Source of the DNA: Marinilabiliaceae bacterium
GTDB taxonomy: Bacteria > Bacteroidota > Bacteroidia > Bacteroidales > Marinilabiliaceae
NCBI GenBank assembly: GCA_016342595.1
Contig: JAEINY010000012.1
Location: 1-48,498, forward strand
Reading direction: 5' to 3'
DNA: 48,498 bases
Shown here: positions 9,097 through 17,807 of the stretch, piece by piece
Layout: each line of letters begins with the position of its first letter
Position numbering within the stretch: the stretch's first letter is position 1
Position numbers and translations under genes: made by a program
Notes under the pieces: model-generated
What the model was told of the DNA's origin: nothing
The model's input: the letters and a program-made list of their open reading frames with translations, nothing else
Database searches by the model: none

Positions 9097-9184
9097 GGAA
9101 GGAACAGACAAAAATGATTGAGTTAATAATCATATGTAGAATGCTGGTCTTTGAATAAGTAAGAACTGGTATTTGCCGGATAAG

Positions 9185-9223
9185 AAGGAAGAGTTATAAA
9201 CGTATAATTCTTCCTTTTTTTTG
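9185..9223 (+). terminator. Rho-independent terminator after the C69 gene
   Basis: AAGGAAGAGTTATA and TATAATTCTTCCTT form an AT-rich stem around a short AACG-type loop, followed directly by a T-run. It ends the plus-strand peptide-catabolism cluster. Confidence 0.8.
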
Positions 9224-9359
9224 ATTAAGGGGGTTGAATTTGTGGGATTAATGGGGTAAATTAGATAGTGTTAGTTGATCGATGTAAAAGCACTGTTTTA
9301 TGAGCTTAGTTCGGATTTTATCTGTTAATGTTATATAAACCACAAATCAAATTGAAATC

Positions 9360-9551
9360 ATGAAAGGGAAATCTTACAAATCCGTTGAAAAATCTATTGT
9401 TGAATATGTTAAAGTCAATAAACCCGTTTACATCGGACAAATTCTTAAAGATTTAAAGTTATCACAAATCAAGGGACGTCGTAAGATTATTGGTTTGCTG
9501 AAGGATGGAATATTAAAATACTCTGATGATACAAATAGGGTTTTGATTTGA
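9360..9551 (+). CDS. Small basic hypothetical protein, winged-helix-like
   Basis: This 63-residue, lysine-rich protein has no assigned family. Its pattern (EKSIVEYVKVNKPVYIGQI, then a second helix LKLSQIKGRRKIIGLLKDG, then a short beta-like tail) resembles a small winged helix-turn-helix. A perfect 11-bp stem-loop terminator lies 23 bp after the stop, so the frame is flanked like a genuine single-gene transcript. The ATG follows ATTGAAATC with no strong Shine-Dalgarno, which is normal in this phylum. DNA binding is only suggested by the predicted fold. A MarR regulator gene lies immediately downstream but is separated by the terminator. Confidence 0.62.
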   Translation: MKGKSYKSVEKSIVEYVKVNKPVYIGQILKDLKLSQIKGRRKIIGLLKDGILKYSDDTNRVLI

Positions 9552-9574
9552 TGAGAGGGGTTAAGTTAAGTGCC

Positions 9575-9613
9575 AAGGGAGTTTCTATCTGGGGAAACTC
9601 CCTTTTGTGTTTT
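9575..9613 (+). terminator. Rho-independent terminator after the small protein gene
   Basis: A perfect 11-bp stem, AAGGGAGTTTC (9575-9585) with GAAACTCCCTT (9594-9604), has an 8-nt loop and a TTTTGTGTTTT tail. Confidence 0.9.
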
Positions 9614-9671
9614 ATTTTTAAAAGCATTCATATTTAAGCAGACATCTGTTCCATTCCTGTTTTTTTGTTCC

Positions 9672-9679
9672 TACTTTTG
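9672..9679 (+). promoter_or_regulatory. Candidate -7 element for the MarR-family gene
   Basis: TACTTTTG matches TAnnTTTG and lies 20 bp before the ATG at 9700. No good TTTG was found at the -33 position. The start also has a GAGGAAAG ribosome binding site. Confidence 0.4.
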
Positions 9680-9699
9680 AGCCATTAAGCGAGGAAAGA

Positions 9700-10203
9700 A
9701 TGGATTTTAAAAATATTTTAATAAAAGTAAGACGTATTGTTCGCAGTATAAATCTGGAATCTAAAAAGGTACAAAAAGATTTTGGGGTTAGTATTCCTCA
9801 AATTTTATGTCTGGAATACCTGAAAGCTGCTGCCGGTTATCAGGCTACTCAAAAGGATATCAGATCCCATTTGAATTTGAATAGCAGTACGGTTACAGGG
9901 ATTATTGATCGGCTTGAAAAAAAAGGCTTTTTAGCGCGCTTACCAAAAGTAGGGGATAAACGGGTGACTAATATTACATTAACTTCAGCAGGAGATAATT
10001 TATTAGAACAAACTCCTAATCTTCTCCAACAGCGTTTATTATCTAAGCTAAATCACCTCTCCGACGAACAGGTCGTTTCCATTAACGAAGCACTTGATGT
10101 ATTGATTGAAATGCTCGAGATTGATGAGCTGGGTGCTTATCCAATGCTTACCGGGGAGAATAATGTGGATGTTGATGTGGATGTTACTGAGAATAATGGT
10201 TAG
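9700..10203 (+). CDS. MarR family transcriptional regulator
   Basis: This 167-residue protein has a MarR-type winged helix. The recognition-helix region reads LNLNSSTVTGIIDRLEKKGF (about residues 64-83) and is followed by the wing, with RLPKVGDKRVTNITLTSAG. MarR proteins are dimeric regulators that usually repress nearby genes and release DNA on ligand binding. The start has a GAGGAAAG ribosome binding site. The C-terminal tail after about residue 150 is unusual: a short in-frame GTGGATGTT/GATGTGGATGTT repeat encodes DVDVDV. The target is unclear, because the downstream plus strand holds only repeats and the next operon is convergent. Confidence 0.92.
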   Translation: MDFKNILIKVRRIVRSINLESKKVQKDFGVSIPQILCLEYLKAAAGYQATQKDIRSHLNLNSSTVTGIIDRLEKKGFLARLPKVGDKRVTNITLTSAGDNLLEQTPNLLQQRLLSKLNHLSDEQVVSINEALDVLIEMLEIDELGAYPMLTGENNVDVDVDVTENNG

Positions 10204-10651
10204 TGGATGATACAACAAAATTATTAGTACCGTTTGTGATGTTAATACCCGATAGCCTGGTGGTACAAACACCATATTATAGTATTTATTTTCATCTGCT
10301 TTTTTTCACAATTTATACTTGTATAACACATAATCAACTCTTTTCATATAAGTGCTCTCCCGGTGAACAGGGATTACTTTATTTGTTCACCCATGTATAT
10401 TCATTTATGGTGTTCACGATTTCCACTTTGTTCCAATTCTACAGCCAAAAAAGTAAACCAAAAAGCCCGCCGCTCAATTGCAATATACGCTAAACGATTA
10501 CATTACGGCGGAAAGCCCCTCTCCCGGTAAACCGGGATCTCCCCAAAAGGGGAGACTATGGAAAGGTGTTAATTGTATAACAGTGCATTCCGGTTGAAGC
10601 GAAGCGAAACCACATCAGTGATCTCAAGATGAAATTGTTTTTGGTATTTGC
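10204..10651. other. Intergenic region with dispersed hairpin repeats
   Basis: No convincing gene is present; a 96-codon plus-strand frame at 10203-10493 has low-complexity aromatic composition and no family. From about 10440 to 10580 there are compact hairpins, CCCGGTAAACCGGG and CTCCCCAAAAGGGGAG, and the block AAAAAAGTAAACC followed by AAGCCCGCCGCTC, related to a block at 6205-6240. CTCTCCCGGT also occurs earlier, at about 10356. Confidence 0.55.
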
Positions 10652-11319
10652 ATTTTCTTCTGTGCAGCTATCATATAACTCTTTTTTAACCACAGATTAA
10701 CACGGATTTCATCACTGGATTCGCAATAATAACAAGGCCGATGGTTATCTTTTGCGTTTTTAGAAACAACTTGTTGTTTTGCTCTGCCAAACAAACTGTG
10801 TTTCTGTTTAACATACCCCCGCATGCGTTCCTAAGAGGCTACCGTCCTTTCCTAAGAGGCTACCGTCCCTTCCTAAAAGGCTACCATCCCTTCCTAAGAG
10901 GCTATCTTCTAATCCTAAGAGACCACCTTCTGTTCCTAATAGCGTTTCATGCGTTCCTAATGACCCATCTTCTGCTCCTAATGGCCGTTCTTGCATGCCT
11001 ACCTGTTTATCGTCGCTGCCTCATATCAGCTCTGTGGCTGTTTTCTTTTCCTGAACTTTGTGCGCTACCATATAACTCTTTTTTGAGATTTTCATATTCC
11101 TCGCAGGGGCGCAGGAACGCAGCGATGAGTATCATTATGTCTTGGTATATTTCTCTGCGCCATAGCTGCTTTGCGAGAGATTTCTTCGCACAATCCGTTC
11201 CCCAAGTTATCTCTTCTTTTGTTAGCTTATCAAGGCTTGAGAGCTCTGTTTTACAATTAGTTTGTGTAAAACATACCCCTGGAATAATAAATACTATAAT
11301 ATGCAAATCATTCCACTAG
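10652..11319. repeat. Dispersed non-coding repeat, copy B (mosaic, expanded)
   Basis: Both ends match copy A at 198-505. The left block runs from CATTTTCTTCTGTG to about 10786. The right block runs from about 11201 to ATCATTCCACTAG at 11319. Between them are a 21-bp tandem repeat and, at about 11058, a second left-end-like block (GCTACCATATAACTCTTTTT), so the copy looks like two repeats joined. The segment around 11100-11190 is an imperfect palindrome of the GCGCAGGAACGCAG and CTCTGCGCC type. Its right edge touches the stop codon of the symporter gene at 11320. Frames on both strands are repeat-derived. Confidence 0.78.
10828..10996. repeat. 21-bp tandem repeat (about eight degenerate units)
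   Basis: Units begin TTCCTAAGAGGCTACCGTC and repeat every 21 bp with increasing divergence to the right (CTAAAAGG, CTAAGAGACC, CTAATAGCG, CTAATGACC, CTAATGGCC). Because 21 is divisible by three, frames stay open on both strands. The minus strand reads a heptad DGSLLGR and the plus strand FLRGYRP. With no start context or family, a non-coding minisatellite is the safer reading. Confidence 0.75.
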
Positions 11320-12729
11320 CTACTCGGTTCTTTTTGTTGATAACAGCTGAAATAGTAAAAAGGCCAATAACGATATAAAGACACTAAATACTACAGGGGA
11401 TAAAGCATAAGGCAGCTTTAACGGGGCGAACTCCAGTATTGCCATGGTGCTTGCTCCTGTAATCATTGATGCTCCTGCTCCAAGCTTACTGGGTTTTGTG
11501 AAAAAGAGGAAACCCAAAACAGGTATAAACAGTCCGGAAACCATAAAAGCGTAGGCCAGTAACATTAATTCCAACACGCTCGGAATCAATAAGGCAACAG
11601 CAATTGATAAGCCTCCAATCAAAAAAGTGGCCAGCTGTACCAATTTTAATGAACCAGCTGTTCCCTTAATCCTCAAAACATCGCTGATAATATTTCCGGA
11701 TGCGGCCATCAGACAGCTGTCTGCAGTTGATAAAATAGCTGAGAAATAGGCCGCTAAAATGAGACCTAATGCACCGGTTGGAATAATATATTTTAACATT
11801 TGCGGCATGGCCGATTCAGGATCGATGCCATCAATGGTGCCGGGCATCAATCCGTTTCCAAGCGATACTCTCGCCATTAATCCCAGAAAAACACCCAACA
11901 TGGCCATGATAGGATATTCAAATAAACCGGCAATGAACCAGGCTTTTTTAGCTTCTTGTTCGGATTTGGCCGCATAAATGCGCTGGTACAGAGTCATCCC
12001 AATAAACCAAATAGGGATAATGGTAAACATCCAATTCACCATTGTTGACCAGGATATATTTGTTAGTTGTTTTAATTCCATAGGAATGCCGGCCATGGCT
12101 TCTGTCCAACCGCCATTCTTAATCAAGGCAAAAGGAACACCAATGAACAATAAGCCGGATAATAGGATAATCCATTGAATGGTGTCGGTGTAAATGACCG
12201 CTTTTATGCCACCCATAGCTGTGTAGATAATAGCAACAGCCCCAAGGATAAAAACGGCATGGTGAAAGGTCAATCCATCAATGGTGGCAGCTGTTAGTTT
12301 GGCGCCTGCCAGTACCTGTGATCCGGTGAAGCCTATATAGCCAATGGCTGAAATGATACCTGCCCACAAGGCTATTCGACTTCCGTAGTGATGTTTTAAA
12401 AGCTCCGGAAAAGTTAGAAAACGATGTAGTTTAGCGGTACTATAAACTTTAGGAATGAGTATGACTGCAGCTACCCATGCTCCAACAAGTCCGGAGAACA
12501 GCAGCCAGCTACCGGCCAGCCCCATGGTAAAACCTAATCCGCCCAGTCCGATGGAGAAACCACCGCCGACATCGGTAGCCACCACTGAGAGTCCAAGGTG
12601 CCATTTGCTCATATTTCGGCCACCCACGTAAAAGTCCTCAGCTCCTTTATTACGTTTATGAAAGTAGTATCCAATATAAAGAACCACAGCCAGGTAAATC
12701 GCAATAATAACAAAATCGATCACTGTCAT
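11320..12729 (-). CDS. Sodium:solute symporter (SSS family), downstream of ablAB
   Basis: This is an integral membrane protein of about 469 residues with roughly 13 hydrophobic segments and the SSS signature near the N-terminus (AEDFYVGGRNMSKWHLGLS followed by ATDVGGGFS). SSS transporters couple uptake of organic solutes to the sodium gradient. The gene follows ablB directly. A GTG at 12735 overlaps the ablB TAG, and an ATG follows at 12729. I chose the ATG; both are compatible with translational coupling. Its place in the lysine aminomutase/acetyltransferase operon suggests import of lysine, beta-lysine or a compatible solute, which is inference. The stop codon abuts dispersed repeat copy B. 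Confidence 0.9.
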   Translation of the reverse strand: MTVIDFVIIAIYLAVVLYIGYYFHKRNKGAEDFYVGGRNMSKWHLGLSVVATDVGGGFSIGLGGLGFTMGLAGSWLLFSGLVGAWVAAVILIPKVYSTAKLHRFLTFPELLKHHYGSRIALWAGIISAIGYIGFTGSQVLAGAKLTAATIDGLTFHHAVFILGAVAIIYTAMGGIKAVIYTDTIQWIILLSGLLFIGVPFALIKNGGWTEAMAGIPMELKQLTNISWSTMVNWMFTIIPIWFIGMTLYQRIYAAKSEQEAKKAWFIAGLFEYPIMAMLGVFLGLMARVSLGNGLMPGTIDGIDPESAMPQMLKYIIPTGALGLILAAYFSAILSTADSCLMAASGNIISDVLRIKGTAGSLKLVQLATFLIGGLSIAVALLIPSVLELMLLAYAFMVSGLFIPVLGFLFFTKPSKLGAGASMITGASTMAILEFAPLKLPYALSPVVFSVFISLLAFLLFQLLSTKRTE

Positions 12730-12734
12730 GAGCA

Positions 12735-13559
12735 CTAAATGTTCTTATACCATATATTCATGCTTTCAATCCCACCACTGATTTGCGTATTGTTGATTAA
12801 TGTGCCTGCAAATTTATACCTCATGTTCATAAAGGTTTTATTCATGGAAGGAGAATGAAGCCGTGCAATAGTATAAAGTGTTTTATACGAACTGTTTTTT
12901 AAATGCTGTTCCATTTGGTTTAATAAGTGAAGCGCGAGTCGCTTACCACGTGCTTCATGCAGAACAGCAAAATCCGTCATTTCGGCATTTAAGGAGGAAG
13001 CATCTGTTTCGGCTGAGGATATACCTGTCAGGCGCTCGTCTGTAAATGCACCAAAGTAGATGACGCCATCTTCCATCGTTTCTTTGAGATAGTGTGGGTC
13101 GAAAATGGGGAAGGGGTACGAGGCAAATACTTGACGAAACACAGCGATCATTTGCTCAATATCTTTTTCATTCAGTATTCTGAATGAATACTGATCCAGC
13201 TTTTGTTGATCGATCGGATTGGCCTCAGATGTTAATAGTTCACCTAAGGTTTTTAGGTATTTGTTTTTAATTAATTTACGTGATGCATCAAGGTAATATC
13301 CTAAAAACAACCCATCCTCATTTCCATCATAAAAACCAGGTATGCTGGCTTCGATTTGAAAACCAGCAGATAAAAACAACGGATAATACGTTGAGGGGAT
13401 TTTAGCAAATATCTTAGTGTATCCATTTTTGTGGGCTAAGTCAAAAAGAACAGAAATGATGGAGGCTGCATCAGACGGATGCAGCTTCATCAAATAAATT
13501 CGATTACTATCTTTGCCATGTTGAATTAACGACTGACCTATTTTTTCTGTTTTATCCAT
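12735..13559 (-). CDS. ablB: Beta-lysine N6-acetyltransferase
   Basis: This protein of about 274 residues has a C-terminal GNAT fold (about residues 145-274, with [20 protein letters not shown]) and the N-terminal pattern [20 protein letters not shown] typical of AblB. It acetylates the epsilon-amino group of beta-lysine using acetyl-CoA, giving the osmolyte N-epsilon-acetyl-beta-lysine. An upstream in-frame ATG at 13583 would overlap ablA by 32 bp. The ATG at 13559 overlaps the ablA stop by 8 bp (ATGGATAA), a classic coupled arrangement, and gives the expected N-terminus, so I prefer it. It forms an operon with ablA upstream and the symporter downstream. Confidence 0.88.
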   Translation of the reverse strand: MDKTEKIGQSLIQHGKDSNRIYLMKLHPSDAASIISVLFDLAHKNGYTKIFAKIPSTYYPLFLSAGFQIEASIPGFYDGNEDGLFLGYYLDASRKLIKNKYLKTLGELLTSEANPIDQQKLDQYSFRILNEKDIEQMIAVFRQVFASYPFPIFDPHYLKETMEDGVIYFGAFTDERLTGISSAETDASSLNAEMTDFAVLHEARGKRLALHLLNQMEQHLKNSSYKTLYTIARLHSPSMNKTFMNMRYKFAGTLINNTQISGGIESMNIWYKNI

Positions 13560-14865
13560 CGTTTCTTCTTTTGAAACGTTCATTTTCCGATGGAATGAGT
13601 GAGATCGTGTTGTTGTGATCCGCTAAGAGGCTCTCAATACCTACTGACTTTTCTTCCGTGCCAGGAGCCAATTTTAACTCCAGGTCGCAAGTTTCACAAT
13701 TCCGGTCACAGAAAGTGGCTTTGTAATCGTCCGGTTCTTTATAGGATGTGATAATACCTTCATAATTTCGAATAATCACTTTGTTGGTCGACCAGGAGAT
13801 GATGTAATTGGGCATCACCGGAATTTTACCCCCACCACCAGGTGCATCTATCACATAGGTAGGTACTGCAAACCCGCTGGTATGTCCAATCAGACTTTCG
13901 ATGATTTCAATACCTTTACCTATTGGGGTACGGAAATGACTAAGCCCTTCTGATAAATCACATTGATAGAGGTAATAAGGGCGTACTCTGTTTTTTACCA
14001 GATCGTGAACTAATTTTTTTATGATGCGTTGGCAATCGTTTACGCCTGCTAATAAAACACTTTGATTACCTAACGGAATGCCGGCATCAGCTAATTTCCT
14101 CAGCGACTGACGTGCTGATTGGGTCATCTCACGTGGGTGATTAAAGTGAGTATTGATCCAGATCGGATGGTGTTTCTTGAGCATATCAACCAATTCATCG
14201 GTCACTCTGTAGGGTAGTACTACTGGAATTCGGGTTCCAATGCGAACGACTTCCACATGTTCAATCTGACGGAGCTCAGTGAGAATATAATCTAAATAAT
14301 CGGTTGGTAAAAGGAAAGGATCACCGCCCGAAAGCAAGACGTCTCTAACTTGTGGATTGTTTTTGATGTATTCAATGCCTTGTTGTATTTGGTCTTTTTG
14401 TGGGATGAAATCTTTATCCCCCACTTTTCGTTTACGTGTGCAGTGACGGCAATACATCGCACATACATTGCTGACCATGAATAATACACGGTCGGGATAA
14501 CGGTGTGTAATACCTGGTACAGGACTATCCTTGTCTTCCGATAAGGGATCAGAATGTTCGTCTTTGCTAATCTCCAATTCAAGCGGATTCAAAAATGATT
14601 GTTTAAAGATGGGATCATTTTGGTAATTGTCCACATCAATTAGTGACAGGTAATATGGGGTGATGCTAAGAGGGAATTTGGATTGTGTCGCTTCCAGGTT
14701 TTCAATCTCTTCCGGTGAAAATTTAATGCCTGTTAAATGTTGGAAATCTTCAATGTTACGGATTGAGTGTTTGAGTTGCCATTTCCAATCCCGCCATTTA
14801 GATGTTTCGCCGTCTGTTTCAATTTTGGAAATGATACTCTGTTGTTGTGTTGACATTACCATCAT
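13552..14865 (-). CDS. ablA: Lysine 2,3-aminomutase (radical SAM, PLP)
   Basis: This 437-residue enzyme converts L-lysine to L-beta-lysine. The radical-SAM cluster cysteines are Cys135, Cys139 and Cys142 in CAMYCRHC. The PLP lysine is Lys347 in APGGGGKIP. Substrate-binding aspartates correspond to Asp303 (QCDLSEG) and Asp340 (VIDAPGG). The C-terminal CDRNCETC matches the zinc-binding tail of the family. It heads a three-gene operon with an acetyltransferase and a symporter, so the product most likely feeds osmolyte synthesis rather than lysine fermentation; no other lysine-fermentation genes are linked here. Expression is probably salt-responsive, by analogy with methanogen and Bacillus abl genes, but nothing in this sequence shows it. 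Confidence 0.94.
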   Translation of the reverse strand: MMVMSTQQQSIISKIETDGETSKWRDWKWQLKHSIRNIEDFQHLTGIKFSPEEIENLEATQSKFPLSITPYYLSLIDVDNYQNDPIFKQSFLNPLELEISKDEHSDPLSEDKDSPVPGITHRYPDRVLFMVSNVCAMYCRHCTRKRKVGDKDFIPQKDQIQQGIEYIKNNPQVRDVLLSGGDPFLLPTDYLDYILTELRQIEHVEVVRIGTRIPVVLPYRVTDELVDMLKKHHPIWINTHFNHPREMTQSARQSLRKLADAGIPLGNQSVLLAGVNDCQRIIKKLVHDLVKNRVRPYYLYQCDLSEGLSHFRTPIGKGIEIIESLIGHTSGFAVPTYVIDAPGGGGKIPVMPNYIISWSTNKVIIRNYEGIITSYKEPDDYKATFCDRNCETCDLELKLAPGTEEKSVGIESLLADHNNTISLIPSENERFKRRNDG

Positions 14866-14938
14866 AAAGTCCTTTTCAAATTTTATCCAATGAAGTAGGT
14901 TGTGGATATAATTAGTTTCTATACGAACAAAAGTAGTG

Positions 14939-14946
14939 CAAATATA
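14939..14946 (-). promoter_or_regulatory. Candidate -7 element for the ablA operon
   Basis: On the minus strand TATATTTG matches TAnnTTTG, 73 bp upstream of the ablA ATG. The -33 region is a T-rich tract with no exact TTTG. Confidence 0.4.
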
Positions 14947-15423
14947 ATTAAATAAAAAAAAATAGACGCCTGGATGTGTTGATATAATGCCTGTATACTG
15001 ACGAGTTGTGTATGAAAGTAACAGCGGTAGAGTGTTATAGGAGTTTAGTGTGGAGATTGATGCTTTGTTAAAAAGGTTGTGTGCGAACTATTTTTTATTC
15101 AGAATGTTTGAAGGAGGGGTTTTATGAAATAGGGTGTTTTTAAAATTATATAGGATGCAAAGCGATTGTTTATGAGTCGTAGTTAGATGTGTGTATGAAT
15201 TAGTAGTTTGGTGATGTGATCGGAGATCTTTATAATCAATTGATTGGTTGGATTTCCATTCTATAATGTATAACCTCACTGTCTGAAGTCAGTTGCCCGG
15301 GAATGGGCGAAAGATTTGTTTGAAACAAACTATTATCAAAGGTAAAAGCCGATAGACAATCACAGATCGATATTTTTATCAATCGTTTTGATTGGTAAAC
15401 GGTATTCTTTGAGGCTAAAAAGA
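14947..15423. other. Intergenic region, no supported gene
   Basis: This is AT-rich sequence between the divergent-facing ends of the ablA promoter region and the M3 peptidase terminator. A 63-codon minus-strand frame at 15088-15279 has low-complexity Ser/Thr/His/Lys composition and no family resemblance, so it is not called. AGTTTGTTTCAAACAAATC-like self-complementarity on the minus strand around 15315-15335 is weak. Confidence 0.45.
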
Positions 15424-15450
15424 AAAGGAGGTCTTAATAAGGCCTCCTTT
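15424..15450 (-). terminator. Rho-independent terminator of the M3 peptidase gene
   Basis: AAAGGAGGTCTT and AAGGCCTCCTTT form a strong stem with a 2-4 nt loop. Read on the minus strand it is followed by TTCTTTTT, so it terminates the gene ending at 15488. Confidence 0.85.
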
Positions 15451-15487
15451 CGGGATGATATTGTTTTTTAGCGAACTAGTATATGGT

Positions 15488-17524
15488 TTATTTGATTAAT
15501 CCACTTCGCTTCAATAAGGGTTCAATGGAGGGCTCTTTACCACGGAAAGATTTGTATAGCTCCATCGGATGACGAGTGCCTCCTTTCTCCAATATCTCAC
15601 GCCTGAATTTTCGTGCTGTTTCACGATTATAGATACCATTCTCCAAAAACGCCTCGAAAGCATCGGCATCCAATACTTCAGCCCATTTATAACCATAATA
15701 CCCCGAAGCATACCCGCCATCAAAAATGTGCGAAAAGGCGGTACTTACTGCCAGGTTTTCAATGGGGGCAAATAGCTCCGTTTGGGCAATGGCTGACTTT
15801 TCAAATTCAATAACATCGCCATCAAATGGTACAGACAATGTATGCCAGGCCATATCGTTGAGTCCGAAACTTAATTGACGCACCATGGCATAACCACTTT
15901 GGAAGTTATCACTGTCAATTAGTTTTTGAATAAGTTCCTCAGGAATCACTTCACCGGTTTTGTAGTGGACGCCAACTTCCTGTAGCCATTCTCGTTGTGT
16001 GGCCCAGTTTTCCATAATCTGCGAAGGCAATTCCACAAAATCTCGATAAACACTTGTTCCAGCCAGACTTTCGTAGGTAACCTTGCTGAGCATGCCATGC
16101 AAGGCGTGTCCAAATTCATGCAGGAAAGTGGTTACTTCCATAAAGGTTAATAAGGAAGGTTGCTGTTCAGTGGAACGTGTGAAATTACACACGATCGAAA
16201 TATGTGGCCGGATATCATTCCCATTTTCGTGGTGTTGCTCTCTGAATGAAGTCATCCAGGCCCCTCCTTGTTTGGTGGCGCGCGGATGGTAATCCACATA
16301 AAGCACACTCAAAAAGGAGCCATCTTCATCAAATACCTCATAAGCTTTTGCTTCGGAGTGATATCCTTCAATATTCTCATTTAATTTAAACGAAAGCCCA
16401 TAGAGTTTTTTGGCTAAACTAAAAATCCCTTTCTCTACATTTTCCAGTTGGAAATAGGGCTTGGTTATCTCATCGTTCAAGCCGAATTTATTGGTTTTCA
16501 GTTTTTCACTATAATAAAGATAGTCCCAGCGTTGTAATTCATCATTTAATCCTTCCGCACGCGCGAAGTCACTTACCTCTTTAACATCTGCCCGGGCAAA
16601 ATCAATGGAAGCGTCCAGTAATTCATGAAGGAATTTGTGAACAGTATCAGGTTTAAGAGCCATTTGCTCTTCCAACACGAAGTTGGCATGGGTGTCAAAA
16701 CCCAATAATTTTGCTTTCTCGACACGTAGATTGACGATCTTTTGAATAATCGACTTATTATCGCGTTCATTGTTATTATTTCCCCGCGACGCATGGGCCA
16801 TATACATTTGCTGACGTAATTCGCGATTGTCAGCATATTTCATGAATGGGAAATAACTGGGGAACTGCAGGGAGAATAGCCAACCCTCTTTTTCTTCACT
16901 TTTTGCCAAAGCTGATGCTGCTTCTAAAGTGCTATCGGGCAAGCCAGTCAGTTCTTTGCGATCGGTAATGTGTAGTTTGAAATTATTCGTCTCGGCCAAT
17001 ACATTTTCACCAAATTGAAGCGTTAAAGTGGAGAGTTCTTTGGTGATTTCCCGATAACGCTCTTTGACTGTTCCTTCCAGCAGGGCACCTTTACGCACAA
17101 ATGCTTTATGTGTATCCTCCAGAAGTTTTTGACGCTCGGAAGAGAGTGTTTTTTTCTCATCCGAATTATAAACAGTTTTAACCTTTTCAAAGAGGGCCGG
17201 ATTTAACCAGATGTCATTACTATATTCAGTTAGTAAGGGAGAGACTTCTCTGGCGATCTTCTGTATCGTTTCATTGGTTTCAGCATGATTTAAATTAAAG
17301 AAAATACTGCTGATCGTACCTAAAATATGACCAGACTCTTCCAATGCCTCAATTGTATTGGAAAAGGTAGGCTGATCATTGTTGGAAATAATCGCATTAA
17401 TCTCTTTTTTTCCCTGTTTCATGGCTTCTTTAAAAGCCGGTAGATAGTGCTCTTCTCTAATGAGGTGAAAAGGTGCTGTTTGATGAATGGTTTCAAACGG
17501 TATTAATAATGGATTGTCAGTCAT
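15488..17524 (-). CDS. M3 family zinc oligopeptidase, peptidyl-dipeptidase Dcp/oligopeptidase A type
   Basis: This 678-residue zinc metallopeptidase has the HEXXH motif in LHEFGHALHG, with His469, Glu470 and His473; the third zinc ligand is expected downstream. The N-terminal part (APFHLIREEHYLPAFKEAM, then PTFSNTIEALEESG) is typical of the M3A Dcp/OpdA branch, and length matches E. coli Dcp and PrlC (about 680). Such enzymes degrade short peptides in the cytoplasm or periplasm. No signal peptide is present, which favours the cytoplasm. The gene is monocistronic, with its own -7 element upstream and a terminator downstream. Dcp and oligopeptidase A cannot be separated confidently by eye. Confidence 0.93.
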   Translation of the reverse strand: MTDNPLLIPFETIHQTAPFHLIREEHYLPAFKEAMKQGKKEINAIISNNDQPTFSNTIEALEESGHILGTISSIFFNLNHAETNETIQKIAREVSPLLTEYSNDIWLNPALFEKVKTVYNSDEKKTLSSERQKLLEDTHKAFVRKGALLEGTVKERYREITKELSTLTLQFGENVLAETNNFKLHITDRKELTGLPDSTLEAASALAKSEEKEGWLFSLQFPSYFPFMKYADNRELRQQMYMAHASRGNNNNERDNKSIIQKIVNLRVEKAKLLGFDTHANFVLEEQMALKPDTVHKFLHELLDASIDFARADVKEVSDFARAEGLNDELQRWDYLYYSEKLKTNKFGLNDEITKPYFQLENVEKGIFSLAKKLYGLSFKLNENIEGYHSEAKAYEVFDEDGSFLSVLYVDYHPRATKQGGAWMTSFREQHHENGNDIRPHISIVCNFTRSTEQQPSLLTFMEVTTFLHEFGHALHGMLSKVTYESLAGTSVYRDFVELPSQIMENWATQREWLQEVGVHYKTGEVIPEELIQKLIDSDNFQSGYAMVRQLSFGLNDMAWHTLSVPFDGDVIEFEKSAIAQTELFAPIENLAVSTAFSHIFDGGYASGYYGYKWAEVLDADAFEAFLENGIYNRETARKFRREILEKGGTRHPMELYKSFRGKEPSIEPLLKRSGLIK

Positions 17525-17545
17525 GATAATTATATTTTACAATTA

Positions 17546-17553
17546 CAAAATTA
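17546..17553 (-). promoter_or_regulatory. Candidate -7 element for the M3 peptidase gene
   Basis: On the minus strand TAATTTTG matches TAnnTTTG, 21 bp before the ATG at 17524. No TTTG at the expected -33 distance. Confidence 0.45.
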
Positions 17554-17615
17554 GCGAAACGTCAGTAGAAGTAGTCATTAAATAGTGTGAAATTCTCAGT
17601 GAACTATTATAATAA

Positions 17616-17631
17616 ATTCTGCTGGCAGAAT
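17616..17631. promoter_or_regulatory. Perfect 16-bp palindrome, possible operator
   Basis: ATTCTGC-TG-GCAGAAT is a perfect inverted repeat with a 2-bp centre. It lies in the 283-bp divergent region between the M3 peptidase gene (minus) and the SPOR/DUF6588 module (plus). It has no T-tract and is too short for a terminator, so a dimeric regulator site is possible. Confidence 0.4.
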
Positions 17632-17807
17632 GCTCATGAAAGAGCGACTCTAATTTCATAAAGGCGGTAAATATATGAACTAACCACAAACCTTTTGAGG
17701 TCACTTCCGTTTAAAAGCCTTGAGAAAGGTTTGAATTTTTTGACAACTGACCTAACTAAGAGTAATGAAATGGTGGTTATTTAGCGACCAATAATCTTTC
17801 ATCAATT

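Noticed and set aside
10203..10493. 96-codon plus-strand frame after the MarR gene
   Set aside because: Low-complexity aromatic composition, runs through repeat DNA, no recognisable domain.
10741..11319. 192-codon plus-strand frame and opposing minus-strand frames in the same region
   Set aside because: Openness comes from the 21-bp repeat period; the segments flanking it are shared non-coding repeat sequence.
13560..13583. Upstream ATG for ablB
   Set aside because: It would overlap ablA by 32 bp; the ATG at 13559 overlaps by 8 bp in a coupled ATGGATAA and matches the family N-terminus.
15088..15279. 63-codon minus-strand frame
   Set aside because: Low-complexity Ser/Thr/His/Lys composition, no start signal and no family.
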